DNA of 64,000 bases from Phototrophicus methaneseepsis. Its GTDB lineage: Bacteria; Chloroflexota; Anaerolineae; Aggregatilineales; Phototrophicaceae. The stretch spans positions 4,030,001 through 4,094,000 of the forward strand of contig NZ_CP062983.1 in the NCBI RefSeq assembly GCF_015500095.1. The letters are read 5' to 3'. The first letter of the stretch is position 1; every line of letters starts with the position of its first letter. The notes under the pieces are model-generated. The model had not been told where the DNA came from, made no database searches, and saw only the letters and a program-made list of their open reading frames with translations. The position numbers were made by a program, and so were the translations under genes. Positions 1 through 8,802 of the stretch are shown here, piece after piece.

Positions 1-463
1 TATCAACGTGCTCGTGCAAATCTGGGAAGATGTCCTGATGCATATCTTTAGAGATATTTTCATCAGCACGTTTCATCACAGCCAACCGGGCACGACGATA
101 CAAATCACGGGCGCGCTCCCAGGTGGGCAAGCTGCGCAGGTTATCACCACCCATCACAAAGTAGAGCTGTGCATCCGGGTACTGCTCCTGTATCACCGCA
201 ACCGTATCTGCTGAATAATGCGGCCCAGGGCGCTCCAGATCAACGTGGGAAATGCTAAAGTACGGGTTGCTCTCAATCGCCAGCTCTAGCATCTCCAGGC
301 GATGTTGGATTGGCTGCCGTGTATTATCTTTTTGTGGGTGGTCACCGACTGGCACAAATAAGACATGATCCAGCGCTAAAGCTTCGCGCGTATATTCAGC
401 CAGGATGAGGTGCCCAAACTGGGGCGGGTCAAACGTGCCGCCCAGAATACCGATTCTTTGCAA
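1..463 (-). CDS. nadD: Nicotinate-nucleotide adenylyltransferase NadD, C-terminus beyond window
   Basis: The enzyme transfers AMP from ATP to nicotinate mononucleotide, giving deamido-NAD, in cytoplasmic NAD biosynthesis. The 154 visible residues start with the nucleotidyltransferase motif GGTFDPPQFGHL (residues 8-19), followed by ERPGPHYSADT, GGDNLRSLPTWER and a later LAVMKR, all in the order usual for NadD. The C-terminal ISSTxIR-type motif lies outside the window. The start is a TTG one base after the obgE stop, because no ATG lies between the upstream gene and the first motif; translational coupling to obgE is likely. Odd: the first histidine of the usual HxGH motif is glutamine here (QFGH). 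obgE-nadD adjacency is common in bacteria. Confidence 0.88.
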   Translation of the reverse strand, partial: MQRIGILGGTFDPPQFGHLILAEYTREALALDHVLFVPVGDHPQKDNTRQPIQHRLEMLELAIESNPYFSISHVDLERPGPHYSADTVAVIQEQYPDAQLYFVMGGDNLRSLPTWERARDLYRRARLAVMKRADENISKDMHQDIFPDLHEHVD

Positions 464-464
464 A

Positions 465-1730
465 TCAGTCTGTCCATTCCAATTCGTAATCACCAATAAA
501 GACAGTATCACCTGTTTCTACACCCGCTTCTTTGAGTGCCTGGGTGACACCTAACACTTCCAGAATGCGCTGGAAGCGGTTGACAGCTTCTTCATAATCC
601 CAATAGGTCATGGCCGCCGCACGCTCGATACGCTCGCCTTTGACGATATATTCGCCCTCACCGCCTCGCACAATTTCAAAGACAGGGCCGTTGTCTTCCA
701 GTTCATAAAGCTCGGATTCGGCTTCTGTTTCCGGGTCACGCTCTGGTAATTGGGCCATTTCTTCAAAAGCGCGCTGCACAAGCTGCTTAACGTTCTGCTG
801 CGTCGCCGCAGAGATCGCTATCGGATCAGCGCCATTTTCCCGCAATGTTTTTTCAATTTCGGGCCAGCGCTCCTGTGCCATAGGCAGGTCCATCTTATTA
901 AAGACGACAATTTGCGGCTTTTCCCCCAGGTCTGCGTCATACAGGGCCAGTTCTGCATTGATCTGGTTGTAATCAGCGAGCGGATCCTCCCCGGCACCAT
1001 CGAGCAAATGCACAAGCAAGCGCGTCCGCTGGACGTGCCGTAAAAAGGCATGGCCCAGGCCAACGCCCATATGCGCACCTTCAATCAAGCCCGGAATATC
1101 CGCAAAGATGAGATCCGCATCGTCATAGGTGACGACACCCAAATTAGGCTGGATTGTCGTAAAAGGGTAATCCGCAATCTTAGGTTTTGCATTGCTCACC
1201 ACAGAAAGCAACGTCGACTTACCCGCATTGGGCACGCCTACGAGGCCAACATCTGCAATGAGTTTCAGTTCCAGTGTGATCCAGCGTTCCTCACCGGGAG
1301 CGCCTTTTTCTGCCACACGCGGGGCCTTATTAGATGACGATTTAAAATGTGTGTTGCCGTGACCGCCACGCCCGCCTTTTGCAACAACGACTTCCTGGCC
1401 GGGCTTGACCATATCAGCGATCAACATTCCTGTATCGGCATCACGAACGATCGTCCCCGCAGGCACATCAATGATGACGTCATCCGCATTAGCCCCCGTT
1501 TTATTCGAGGAGCCGCCGCGCTGACCATTTGCCGCTTTATAGTGAACCTTCTTCTTAAAGACCATCAGCGTGCCCATTTTAGGGTTCACGCGCAGGATAA
1601 TATCTCCCCCGCGCCCACCATCCCCACCAGCAGGGCCGCCCAGGGGAATATATTTCTCACGACGAAAAGCCACAAGGCCGTCACCGCCGTCGCCGCTACG
1701 GACGTTTATTTTTGCTTCATCTGCCAACAT
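465..1730 (-). CDS. obgE: Obg-family GTPase ObgE/CgtA
   Basis: Ribosome-associated GTPase acting in late 50S assembly and stress control. Residues 1-158 are the glycine-rich Obg fold (RSGDGGDG, GGPAGGDGGRGGD). The G domain carries G1 GVPNAGKS (165-172), G3 DIPG (211-214), G4 NKMD (278-281) and the G5 ISAA near 306. Residues about 345-421 are the C-terminal OCT domain found in a subset of Obg proteins. The open frame runs further upstream to 1838, but MLADEAKINVRSGDGG matches the family N-terminus, so the ATG at 1730 was chosen; a GGAG lies 13 bases upstream. nadD follows after one base. Confidence 0.95.
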   Translation of the reverse strand: MLADEAKINVRSGDGGDGLVAFRREKYIPLGGPAGGDGGRGGDIILRVNPKMGTLMVFKKKVHYKAANGQRGGSSNKTGANADDVIIDVPAGTIVRDADTGMLIADMVKPGQEVVVAKGGRGGHGNTHFKSSSNKAPRVAEKGAPGEERWITLELKLIADVGLVGVPNAGKSTLLSVVSNAKPKIADYPFTTIQPNLGVVTYDDADLIFADIPGLIEGAHMGVGLGHAFLRHVQRTRLLVHLLDGAGEDPLADYNQINAELALYDADLGEKPQIVVFNKMDLPMAQERWPEIEKTLRENGADPIAISAATQQNVKQLVQRAFEEMAQLPERDPETEAESELYELEDNGPVFEIVRGGEGEYIVKGERIERAAAMTYWDYEEAVNRFQRILEVLGVTQALKEAGVETGDTVFIGDYELEWTD

Positions 1731-1856
1731 GGGCTGACTATACTCCAAGCCAAAATCGCAATAAGCATACCCGACAACATTAGGATGGCATAGGGACAAG
1801 TCCGGCGAACGGCCTGCGGCCATTCCCGGCTCGATCACGCTGTATGCTCAGGACAG

Positions 1857-2219
1857 CTAGGCGCTGTTGCTAAATGCATTTGATAGCAGGCGGGTCAATT
1901 GGGGTTGAGCAATGGGGCGCACGATGAGATTGGCCCCAGGCAGTATGGAAACGAGATATTCATCGGAGAAGACGTAGACCTTCAGGCGATCCAGCAAGCC
2001 AATTTCTCGCACTTCACGGATCAACGTCCAGGCGTGCATATCAGGCAACTGCAAATCGGCAATCAGGCCAATACAATCATTGTCTTCTAACAAGATCACC
2101 GCCTCATGGCCTGTAGTGGCACATAAGACGGTGATACCCATCTGACTGAGAATGTCTTGTACGGCCTGCTCTTCTGAGCGCTGCGGCAAGGCCAATACAA
2201 TGAGCTTTGCTTGCATCAT
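1857..2219 (-). CDS. Degenerate single-domain response-regulator receiver protein
   Basis: A 120-residue protein with the alternating beta-alpha pattern of a CheY-like receiver and nothing after it. The segment LIADLQLPDMHAW places the phosphoacceptor aspartate at residue 55, and the beta4 serine is near 85 (VFSDEY). However, the acidic pair normally found at the end of beta1 is missing (LALPQRSEEQ) and the beta5 lysine of the KP motif is arginine (R101-P102). Phosphorylation would therefore be altered or absent; this is inferred from receiver-family rules. No histidine kinase is nearby. It precedes obgE on the same strand and follows the AAA+ ATPase gene after 61 bases, so it may share that transcript. 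The physiological partner is unknown. Confidence 0.7.
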   Translation of the reverse strand: MMQAKLIVLALPQRSEEQAVQDILSQMGITVLCATTGHEAVILLEDNDCIGLIADLQLPDMHAWTLIREVREIGLLDRLKVYVFSDEYLVSILPGANLIVRPIAQPQLTRLLSNAFSNSA

Positions 2220-2280
2220 CGATTATCGGTTAGTTCAACTCGTGTTCTGCCAATGATAATGTCATCAAGTGACGCGTTTA

Positions 2281-3654
2281 CTAAAGTTCAACGAAGTAAG
2301 ATTCAGCCGCGCGATCAATGAGATCTGTGTCAGCCATCGTGACAGGACGCCCCAGATAACTTGCGATATCGACCATCTGAGAGAGGATATCACGCGGATG
2401 GACAAAGCGCAGATCGCGGTTGAACTTGCGATACCATTCTTTGATGAGATAGATCATGCCGTCTTTATCAAACGGAATATTCTTGATGCGGCACATGAGT
2501 TCAAAGAGCTCACGATATTGATCAAGGGTCGGGTTACCGACTTCGATCTTATACTTAATACGCCGCAGGAATGCATCATCAACCAGATCTTTGGGGTCCA
2601 TATTGGTCGAGAAGATGATCAACACGTTGAACGGGATTTCGATCTTACGACCGTTGTTAAGCGTCAGGAAGTCGTATTTCTTTTCAAGCGGCACAATCCA
2701 GCGATTGAGAAGCTCCTGCGGACGAACCTGCTGGCGTCCAAAGTCATCGATCAGGAACAGACCGCCGTTTGCCTTAACCTGATAAGGGGCCTCATAGAAT
2801 TTGTTGATCGGATCGTAGATAAGATCGAGGCTTTCCATCGTCAACTCACCACCCACGACGATGACAGGCCGTTTGATGCGTACCCAACGTGGGTCCGCCA
2901 TACTACCTGTACCATACTTAAGGGGTGTCTGATTATCAGATAGCTCATGGTTGACCGAATCAAAGACCTGGATAATCTGCCCATCAACGTCGACTGCATA
3001 TGGAATCCACATGTCATCACCGAGGATAGCGCGGCCAATCGCCTCAGACATGGTGGTTTTACCATTGCCGGGAGGGCCGTACAGGAAGATCGACGTACCG
3101 GAGTTTGCCGCCGGGCCGATCTTGTCGAGCATGTCCTTGGAGACAATGAGATTTTCCATCACGGCCAGCATGTCTTGCTCTTTAACCAGCCGATCTTTAC
3201 GGTTTTGCGCTTTTAGGGACTCAATGTAGACGTTCAGTGGCACAGGAGCGGCCCCCGCGTACATGGTCCGCTGCAAGGCATCAATTGCACGCTCTATGCC
3301 TTTACTGGCGATAGCATAGCGATACGATGCTTCGCCGATACCACCGCTGCCTAATACTTCAATGAGTTTTTCGCGCTTGAGAAATTCCACGACTGAATCC
3401 AGAACACCATTGAACGGAAGCCGTAGAACTTCCGCAATCTGATGACCCACTAAGTCGCCACGGAAGTACAGGGCCTTCAGGATAAGGTCAGCAACAGCCA
3501 GCTTCGATAAACCGGTATCTTCTAGCTGCCGTAAGGATGGTGGCGCCCAGCCATCAAACTGTAGCTCCCCCGTCACCGCGCGTTCTGGCTGCGGCAACGG
3601 CCCCGTCCGGCGACGACGGTTAGGCTGGTCTCTCAATGACTTGATGTTTGACAT
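2281..3654 (-). CDS. AAA+ ATPase with N-terminal winged-helix-like region
   Basis: A 457-residue ATPase. Residues 1-30 are basic and proline-rich (RRRRTGPLPQPER); residues 40-125 look like a winged-helix region (KLAVADLILKALYF, EFLKREKLIEVL). The AAA+ core has Walker A YGPPGNGKT (192-200), Walker B LFLIDD (299-304), sensor-1 STN (349-351) and an arginine pair RR at 364-365. The exact family was not recognised; ATP-dependent remodelling of a protein or DNA partner is likely. The start is the ATG at 3654, with GGGA about nine bases upstream, rather than the longer frame to 3678. It lies head-to-head with the MBL-fold gene and upstream of the degenerate receiver gene. Confidence 0.75.
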   Translation of the reverse strand: MSNIKSLRDQPNRRRRTGPLPQPERAVTGELQFDGWAPPSLRQLEDTGLSKLAVADLILKALYFRGDLVGHQIAEVLRLPFNGVLDSVVEFLKREKLIEVLGSGGIGEASYRYAIASKGIERAIDALQRTMYAGAAPVPLNVYIESLKAQNRKDRLVKEQDMLAVMENLIVSKDMLDKIGPAANSGTSIFLYGPPGNGKTTMSEAIGRAILGDDMWIPYAVDVDGQIIQVFDSVNHELSDNQTPLKYGTGSMADPRWVRIKRPVIVVGGELTMESLDLIYDPINKFYEAPYQVKANGGLFLIDDFGRQQVRPQELLNRWIVPLEKKYDFLTLNNGRKIEIPFNVLIIFSTNMDPKDLVDDAFLRRIKYKIEVGNPTLDQYRELFELMCRIKNIPFDKDGMIYLIKEWYRKFNRDLRFVHPRDILSQMVDIASYLGRPVTMADTDLIDRAAESYFVEL

Positions 3655-3764
3655 ATGGCTATCCCGACCATTAAACAAAATATAAACTGTGTACGTTACG
3701 CATTACGATCATAACATGAAAAAATGCCATTAAAGGTATAAAGAGTGCTTCGACCAATTATTCA

Positions 3765-3793
3765 TTACGACTTTGCCCAATCCCTGGTATGAT
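3765..3793 (+). promoter_or_regulatory. Putative sigma-70-type promoter for the MBL-fold hydrolase
   Basis: TTACGA (3765-3770) and TATGAT (3788-3793) are separated by 17 bases and sit 33 bases before the ATG at 3826. The -10 box matches 5 of 6 consensus bases and the -35 box 4 of 6. Assignment is by motif reading only. Confidence 0.4.
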
Positions 3794-3825
3794 AACCTCG
3801 AATATCATCATTGACCTGGAAACGT

Positions 3826-4440
3826 ATGATTGACCAAATCCGTTGGTTGGGGCACGGCACCTTTTTAGTACAAGCGGACCCCATCATTTACATTAACCCC
3901 TGGCGTGTCATCCGCACGCCCTTCCTTGCAGATGCTATTCTGGTTAGCCATGATCACTACGACCACTGTTCTATCGCAGACATCCGCAAGTTACGTGGCG
4001 ATCACACGCTCATCATCGGCAATGATCGTGTTGCCCAGCAGATCCCGAACACCACAATTTTGCGGCCCTGGCAGAGCATGAACATTGGCCGGGCAAGCAT
4101 TAAAGCTATACCCGCTTATTCCCCGAATGATCCCCGGCATCCGAAAGAACACGGCGGCCTTGGGTTTGTTATCTCATTAAACTACTTTGATATCTATTAT
4201 GCGGGCGATACCTGCATCACGCCAGAAATGGACATGATCCATCCAGACATCGCCATTTTACCAATTGATGGCGACGGCACCCTGACCCCGGAAGATGCAG
4301 CCCAGGTCGTCCAAAAGTTAAGGCCGCGCTGGGTTATCCCGAGCAATTGGGGCGCTACGGGAGAAGGTGCGACCCGCCTAGATGCACAGCGATTCCAGAA
4401 GCTAGTTGGCGGTCGTGCGCAGGTGATCATGCCAGAATAA
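3826..4440 (+). CDS. MBL-fold metal-dependent hydrolase, UlaG/UPF0173-like
   Basis: A 204-residue metallo-beta-lactamase-fold protein. The metal-binding HxHxDH motif is present as SHDHYDHCS (about residues 42-50). Further family elements are WLGHGTF near the N-terminus, YAGDT (about 125-129) and a C-terminal region with VIPSNWG, where the last histidine of related families is not obvious. Such proteins are usually phosphodiesterases or lactonases, but the substrate cannot be read from sequence. The ATG at 3826 was chosen over the in-frame TTG at 3811 because GGA lies just upstream and the protein then begins MIDQIRWLGHGTF. It is a single gene converging on clpX, separated by a strong bidirectional terminator. 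Confidence 0.8.
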   Translation: MIDQIRWLGHGTFLVQADPIIYINPWRVIRTPFLADAILVSHDHYDHCSIADIRKLRGDHTLIIGNDRVAQQIPNTTILRPWQSMNIGRASIKAIPAYSPNDPRHPKEHGGLGFVISLNYFDIYYAGDTCITPEMDMIHPDIAILPIDGDGTLTPEDAAQVVQKLRPRWVIPSNWGATGEGATRLDAQRFQKLVGGRAQVIMPE

Positions 4441-4460
4441 CAACAACTGTCTAGAAACGC

Positions 4461-4489
4461 AAAAAGCGCCTGAAGTCAGGCGCTTTTTT
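4461..4489. terminator. Bidirectional intrinsic terminator between the MBL-fold gene and clpX
   Basis: A perfect hairpin AAAAAGCGCCTGA / TCAGGCGCTTTTT with a two-base centre. It is flanked by A and T runs, so it can terminate both convergent transcripts. Confidence 0.85.
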
Positions 4490-4515
4490 GTACTAAGCGT
4501 TTTGCGTAGGGGCAC

Positions 4516-5811
4516 TTAAGCAGCAGGCTTCTCGGGCGGCTTCAAAGAGCCACCATCTGTCCACTCATACTGCATGCCATCTACGCTGTAGATGTCGGGG
4601 CGCTTATCGCCTTTGATCACATTATCGTCGACAACCACGCGACTGACATCATCCTTGCCAGGCACTTCGAACATGACGTCTAGCAAGCTTTTCTCGATGA
4701 TTGAGCGCAGGCCACGAGCACCTGTACCCCGCTTCATCGCCAGATCTGCGGCTGCACCCAGGGCCGATTCTGCAAATTCCAGATCGACACTATCGAGCGA
4801 CAACAGATATTGATACTGACGTGTCAGCGAGTTCTTAGGCTCAATCAAGATGCGTACGAGCGCGTCACGGTCAAGCGGATCAACGCCCACAATGACCGGC
4901 AGACGCCCGACAAGCTCTGGAATGAGGCCATGAGAAATCAAGTCTTCAGGGCTTACACGGCGCAGCAGTTCACCAATATCTCGTGCACTGCGCGATTCCG
5001 TCTTAAAGCCGAGTGAACCTTTGACCCCAACACGCTTTGCAATCACATTCTGGATGCCTTCAAAGGTACCGCCACAGATAAAGAGAATGCGGCTGGTATC
5101 AATCTGAAGGAACTCCTGATGCGGGTGCTTACGCCCACCTTGTGGTGGGACATTTGCAGTCGTGCCTTCGATAATCTTAAGCAGGGCCTGCTGTACACCT
5201 TCACCGGAAACATCCCGTGTGATCGATGGATTATCGTTCGATTTACGAGCAATCTTGTCAATCTCATCAATATAGATAATGCCGCGCTCAGCACGAGCAA
5301 TATCACCATCTGCCGCCTGGATCAGGCGCAGCAAGATATTCTCCACATCTTCACCGACATAACCGGCCTCTGTCAGCGCAGTTGCATCTGCGATACAGAA
5401 TGGCACATCGAGGATGCGCGCCAGGTTTTGCGCCAGGAATGTCTTACCGCTACCCGTAGGGCCAATCATCAAGATATTGCTCTTACCGAGTTCAACATCC
5501 TTTTCAGCACCATCCGCCTGGATGCGCTTGTAATGATTGTACACGGCCACGCTTAAGACGCGCTTCGCATATTCCTGTCCGACGACATACTCGTCAAGAT
5601 GCGCCATGATTTCACGCGGAGCCAGCAGGCGATCCAGTTGGAAATCAGGCGCGCCCGTATCAGTATAGTCTTCATCTGCAAGCAAATTGTGGCAAAGCTC
5701 GACACAATAGTTGCAGATAAACACATTATCGGGACCAGCGATGAGTCTTTCTACTTCGTCGTGGCTTTTACCACAGAACGAGCACTTATGCCCTCCGGGT
5801 GGGTAATTCAC
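4516..5811 (-). CDS. clpX: ATP-dependent Clp protease ATP-binding subunit ClpX
   Basis: The AAA+ unfoldase that recognises substrates and feeds them into ClpP. The N-terminal zinc-binding domain has cysteines C10, C13, C33 and C36. The ATPase core shows Walker A GPTGSGKT (117-124), Walker [11 protein letters not shown] (178-187) and the pore-region segment following [13 protein letters not shown]. The 431-residue length is normal for ClpX. The start is a GTG inside the GTGA overlap with the clpP stop, so the two are translationally coupled. The order tig-clpP-clpX is the classical bacterial arrangement. The terminator at 4461-4489 closes the operon. Confidence 0.97.
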   Translation of the reverse strand: MNYPPGGHKCSFCGKSHDEVERLIAGPDNVFICNYCVELCHNLLADEDYTDTGAPDFQLDRLLAPREIMAHLDEYVVGQEYAKRVLSVAVYNHYKRIQADGAEKDVELGKSNILMIGPTGSGKTFLAQNLARILDVPFCIADATALTEAGYVGEDVENILLRLIQAADGDIARAERGIIYIDEIDKIARKSNDNPSITRDVSGEGVQQALLKIIEGTTANVPPQGGRKHPHQEFLQIDTSRILFICGGTFEGIQNVIAKRVGVKGSLGFKTESRSARDIGELLRRVSPEDLISHGLIPELVGRLPVIVGVDPLDRDALVRILIEPKNSLTRQYQYLLSLDSVDLEFAESALGAAADLAMKRGTGARGLRSIIEKSLLDVMFEVPGKDDVSRVVVDDNVIKGDKRPDIYSVDGMQYEWTDGGSLKPPEKPAA

Positions 5812-6449
5812 GATGTTACAACCTCTTCTTCAGGATTCAGGACAGCGTCAATTAAGCCATACTCTTTGGCTTCAACAGCGCTTCTATAGCTATCACGGTC
5901 CAGATCACGCTCGATGACGTCAAGCGGCTGGCCCGTATGATGGACGAAAATGTCGTTCAGGCGCTTCTTCAAACGCGCGAACTCCTTGATCTGGATTTCC
6001 ATGTCAGTAACCTGACCCTGGCTGCCGCCCAAAGGCTGGTGCATATGGATCGTGGCATTCGGCAGCGCATAACGCATACCGGCTGCACCACCAACCAATA
6101 AGACAGTGCCGAAGCTGGCCGCGAGGCCAACAGCGGTCGTACTAACAGGAGCCTGAGTCAACTGCATGGCATCATACATCGCCATACCCGCGTAGACCTG
6201 CCCGCCTGGGGAGTTAATATACATCTGGATGCGGCGATCAGGATCTTCACGATCCAGGAACAGCATCTGAGCAACCACGAGATTAGCGACCTGATCGTTA
6301 ATGCCCGTGCCCACAAACACGATACGTTCCTTCAGCAGCAGGGAATAGATGTCGTAGGCGCGTTCGCCCCGGCTGCCCTGCTCGATAACCATAGGAATGA
6401 CATTCATCGGATTCATCATCGTAGGTGATGTGCTGTTTTCCACAGACAC
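5808..6449 (-). CDS. clpP: ATP-dependent Clp protease proteolytic subunit ClpP
   Basis: The self-compartmentalised serine peptidase of the Clp system, assembling as a tetradecamer. The catalytic triad is visible as S112 (GLAASFG), H137 (IHMHQPLGG) and D186 ([10 protein letters not shown]). The oxyanion-strand motif INSPGG is at 79-83 and the length of 213 residues is typical. The N-terminus carries an extended leader with several methionines ([10 protein letters not shown]), so the true start could be M11, M12 or M15; a short propeptide is normal in ClpP. A GGAG-type site (AAAGGAG) lies upstream of the ATG at 6449. It overlaps clpX by four bases and follows tig. Confidence 0.97.
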   Translation of the reverse strand: MSVENSTSPTMMNPMNVIPMVIEQGSRGERAYDIYSLLLKERIVFVGTGINDQVANLVVAQMLFLDREDPDRRIQMYINSPGGQVYAGMAMYDAMQLTQAPVSTTAVGLAASFGTVLLVGGAAGMRYALPNATIHMHQPLGGSQGQVTDMEIQIKEFARLKKRLNDIFVHHTGQPLDVIERDLDRDSYRSAVEAKEYGLIDAVLNPEEEVVTS

Positions 6450-6541
6450 ATCATACTCCTTTCTTGCAATTTTTGCAGTTTACGATGCCGTTTTACGATG
6501 CTATGTACAAAAATTTGTACCTTGTAATCGAATGAATAGAT

Positions 6542-8206
6542 TTATTCATCCTCAGTATCGTCGGCGTCTTCCGCTGATTCTTCAGTTTCTTCAACTTCTT
6601 CAGCGTCTTCCGCCTCAGCTTCGGCAGAGTCTTCTGCTTCGCTTGTTGCTTCATCTTCAGCAGCTTCAACGCTTGCTTCAACAACAGCAGGCTCTGATTC
6701 TGTTGATTCTGATTCGACCGATTCTTCGCTGGCTTCTTCATCCAGAGCATCCAGATCAGGGGCCAAACCCTGGCCGATCTGAGCGAGGCGCTTCATTGCT
6801 TTTTCGTACAGCAAGTTGCTCGCAATGGCGGAGCGCTGCTGAGGTGTATCCAGATACTGGCGCAGTGCATCAGCTTGTTCACCAAATTGTGAAAGCATCT
6901 CGTTAATCTGCTTTTCGACGTCTGCATCTGTCACGCGGACTTTCTCAGCCGTCAGCACTTCACTGAGGACGATGGAACGTTCAACGGATTTTTCTGCCTG
7001 TTCGTGGTAGCGACCAGCCAGATCATCACGCGTCATGCCCATAATTTGCAGGTAATTATCCAGTTGAATACCCTGCTGAGCGACGTTGCGACCAAAGTCT
7101 TCAACCATCTCGTCGATGCGTTCATGAACCATCATATGAGGATACGATAGTTCAGCCTGCTCAACAATTTCGTCGAGGATTTTGTTGGCATAATCACTTT
7201 CTGCACGTTGTGTCGCATCTTCTTCAAGGCTTTCGCGGGCACGAGCGCGCAGCTGTAACAGCGTGAGGGGTTCGTCTTCGTCTTCTGTGGCCGCTGCAGC
7301 GAAGTCATCATTAAGCTCCGGCAGGGTCACAACTTCGATCTTTTCAACACCGACGCTGAAGTGAACGTGACGACCAACGACGCCCTCATAGCTCTCTTCA
7401 TCAGGGATTTCCAGCTCAAATTCAACCGTATCACCCACGTTAGCGCCGACGATCTGTGCAGAGAAGCCCTGTAGGACAGGTTCATTCTCGCCTTCGCGCA
7501 ATTCAATCGTCAGGCCATGGCGATGTATGAATTGATCGCCCTTCTTGGGGATATTCTGTGAAGATTCTTCCTCAGCTTCTTCTGCTTCGGCTTCTTCTAC
7601 TGAATCTTCTGCCTCATCGGCTTCTTCCGTCGCGTCTTCAGCATCCTCAGCTTCTGTTTCATCTTCATCTTCATCTTCTGGCTCTTCGCCATCAATGAAT
7701 TCGCTGTGAATGTCGAGTGTCACACGATTGCCAAGGGCAGCAGGTGCTTGGGATTCTTCCACGAGCGCGCGCTGTTGACGCAAATTCTCGATGGCTTCAT
7801 CCACATCCGCATCGGTAATTTCCGGCGCTTCGTAATCCATACGAATGCTGCGGTAATCACCGAGGGTGGCCTCTGGTTGCAGCGGCACTGTGAAGATATA
7901 GGTTGGTGGCTCCAGCTTGAAGTCTTCCAATGAACCCACAGCATAAGGGTTCACGTCGGAGGCATCAAGCGCATCACGGTAAATTTCATTACCGAGCTGC
8001 TCCATAGCATCTTCAACAATGGCAGGCTCGCCCACATAACGTGCGATGATGTTATAGGGGGCTTTACCTTTACGGAAACCAGGGATTCTATAACGTTTTG
8101 CGAGTTGGCGCGCCGCGGTCTTCTTTGCGGCTTCCCATTTGGGAGCATCGACTTCTACTGTCAAGCGCGCAGTATGGTTTTCGAGTCGTTCAGTCTGGAC
8201 GTTCAA
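6542..8206 (-). CDS. tig: Trigger factor with two long acidic insertions
   Basis: The ribosome-bound chaperone and peptidyl-prolyl isomerase that meets nascent chains at the exit tunnel. Residues 1-118 form the ribosome-binding domain with the signature GFRKGKAP (43-50). The PPIase domain is split by a run of Glu/Asp/Ala at about 172-216, and the C-terminal chaperone domain (about 300-485) is followed by a second acidic tail (487-554). At 554 residues it is longer than the usual 430-450. The start is a TTG with AAGGA eight bases upstream; no suitable ATG exists. It lies directly upstream of clpP-clpX, as in many bacteria. Confidence 0.93.
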   Translation of the reverse strand: MNVQTERLENHTARLTVEVDAPKWEAAKKTAARQLAKRYRIPGFRKGKAPYNIIARYVGEPAIVEDAMEQLGNEIYRDALDASDVNPYAVGSLEDFKLEPPTYIFTVPLQPEATLGDYRSIRMDYEAPEITDADVDEAIENLRQQRALVEESQAPAALGNRVTLDIHSEFIDGEEPEDEDEDETEAEDAEDATEEADEAEDSVEEAEAEEAEEESSQNIPKKGDQFIHRHGLTIELREGENEPVLQGFSAQIVGANVGDTVEFELEIPDEESYEGVVGRHVHFSVGVEKIEVVTLPELNDDFAAAATEDEDEPLTLLQLRARARESLEEDATQRAESDYANKILDEIVEQAELSYPHMMVHERIDEMVEDFGRNVAQQGIQLDNYLQIMGMTRDDLAGRYHEQAEKSVERSIVLSEVLTAEKVRVTDADVEKQINEMLSQFGEQADALRQYLDTPQQRSAIASNLLYEKAMKRLAQIGQGLAPDLDALDEEASEESVESESTESEPAVVEASVEAAEDEATSEAEDSAEAEAEDAEEVEETEESAEDADDTEDE

Positions 8207-8330
8207 CGGACTTTCCTTGCGTAGAATCTATGTGTAATTATAACCAATATGCGTGGTTTCTATCCATAAAATGTTCATCAGAATATGAACCACGTAATGT
8301 CATGGTATGAGTGGCTTGGATTGAAAAGAA

Positions 8331-8350
8331 AAGACGCTTTAAGGCGCCTT
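8331..8350. terminator. Possible intrinsic terminator hairpin in the tig-tRNA gap
   Basis: AAGACGC (8331-8337) pairs with GCGCCTT (8344-8350), with one G-U pair in the minus-strand RNA. A T-rich tail follows on the minus side, and a T run also follows on the plus side. It lies about 250 bases beyond the tRNA terminator. Which transcript it ends is unclear. Confidence 0.5.
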
Positions 8351-8379
8351 TTTGTCAGATAGCAAGAGAGGAAAACAAC

Positions 8380-8514
8380 ATGCAATCAATAGACACGCTG
8401 CTTGTTGCCCCTATCATACTAGCCAACAATGAAATGCAAGTGTCGTTCAATACACCGCATAACCCCGCATTTTACGAGAAAGCAACAGCTAGATCAATGC
8501 TTGAACCATTTTAG
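8380..8514 (+). CDS. Possible small protein, 44 residues
   Basis: An ATG preceded by a good Shine-Dalgarno stretch (AGAGAGG with eight bases spacing) opens a 44-residue frame beginning MQSIDTLLVAPIILANNEM. It sits in the 434-base interval between tig and tRNA-Leu, just downstream of a hairpin. No domain, signal peptide or clear membrane segment is visible and no homologue was recognised. The ribosome site is the only positive evidence, so this may be a chance frame. The rest of the interval (8207-8640) shows no other gene. Confidence 0.22.
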   Translation: MQSIDTLLVAPIILANNEMQVSFNTPHNPAFYEKATARSMLEPF

Positions 8515-8602
8515 CTATGTTCAACACATCTAACCAACGCAAAATCCACACCTGACTGTATGATACGGCGGCATACAGACTATCAAAAAGTATAGCTAAA
8601 GC

Positions 8603-8632
8603 AAAAGTGCCCTGCTTATGAGCAAGGCACTT
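8603..8632 (-). terminator. Intrinsic terminator of tRNA-Leu
   Basis: AAGTGCC / GGCACTT forms a 7-bp stem with an inner TGC/GCA helix. On the minus strand it is followed by TTTTGC. It begins nine bases after the tRNA 3' end. Confidence 0.75.
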
Positions 8633-8640
8633 GCATCTTG

Positions 8641-8722
8641 TGGGGAAGGAGGGACTCGAACCCTCACCTCCGAGAAGACATGATCCTAAGTCATGCGCGT
8701 CTGCCAATTCCGCCACTCCCCC
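8641..8722 (-). tRNA. tRNA-Leu, anticodon UAG
   Basis: An 82-base cloverleaf read on the minus strand. The acceptor stem is GGGGGAG with CTTCCCC and discriminator A. The anticodon arm is CATGA-CTTAGGA-TCATG with anticodon TAG. A long class II variable arm (TCTTCTCGGAGG region) and the T arm GGTTCGAGTCC are present. CCA is not encoded. The anticodon and the variable arm identify leucine. A terminator follows immediately, so this is probably a single-gene transcript. Confidence 0.95.
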
Positions 8723-8802
8723 AAAATCTCGACACATTATAGGCGATGCCTAACTCGCACTCAAGGGCAAGCTAGCCAGCTTCTATAAGTCACGGAACTA
8801 TT

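Noticed and set aside
465-1838. Longer obgE reading frame starting at 1838
   Set aside because: The first 36 codons do not match the Obg family, while MLADEAKINV at 1730 does.
8207-8640. Further small RNA or riboswitch in the tig-tRNA interval
   Set aside because: Only the two hairpins described are visible; no conserved riboswitch core was recognised.
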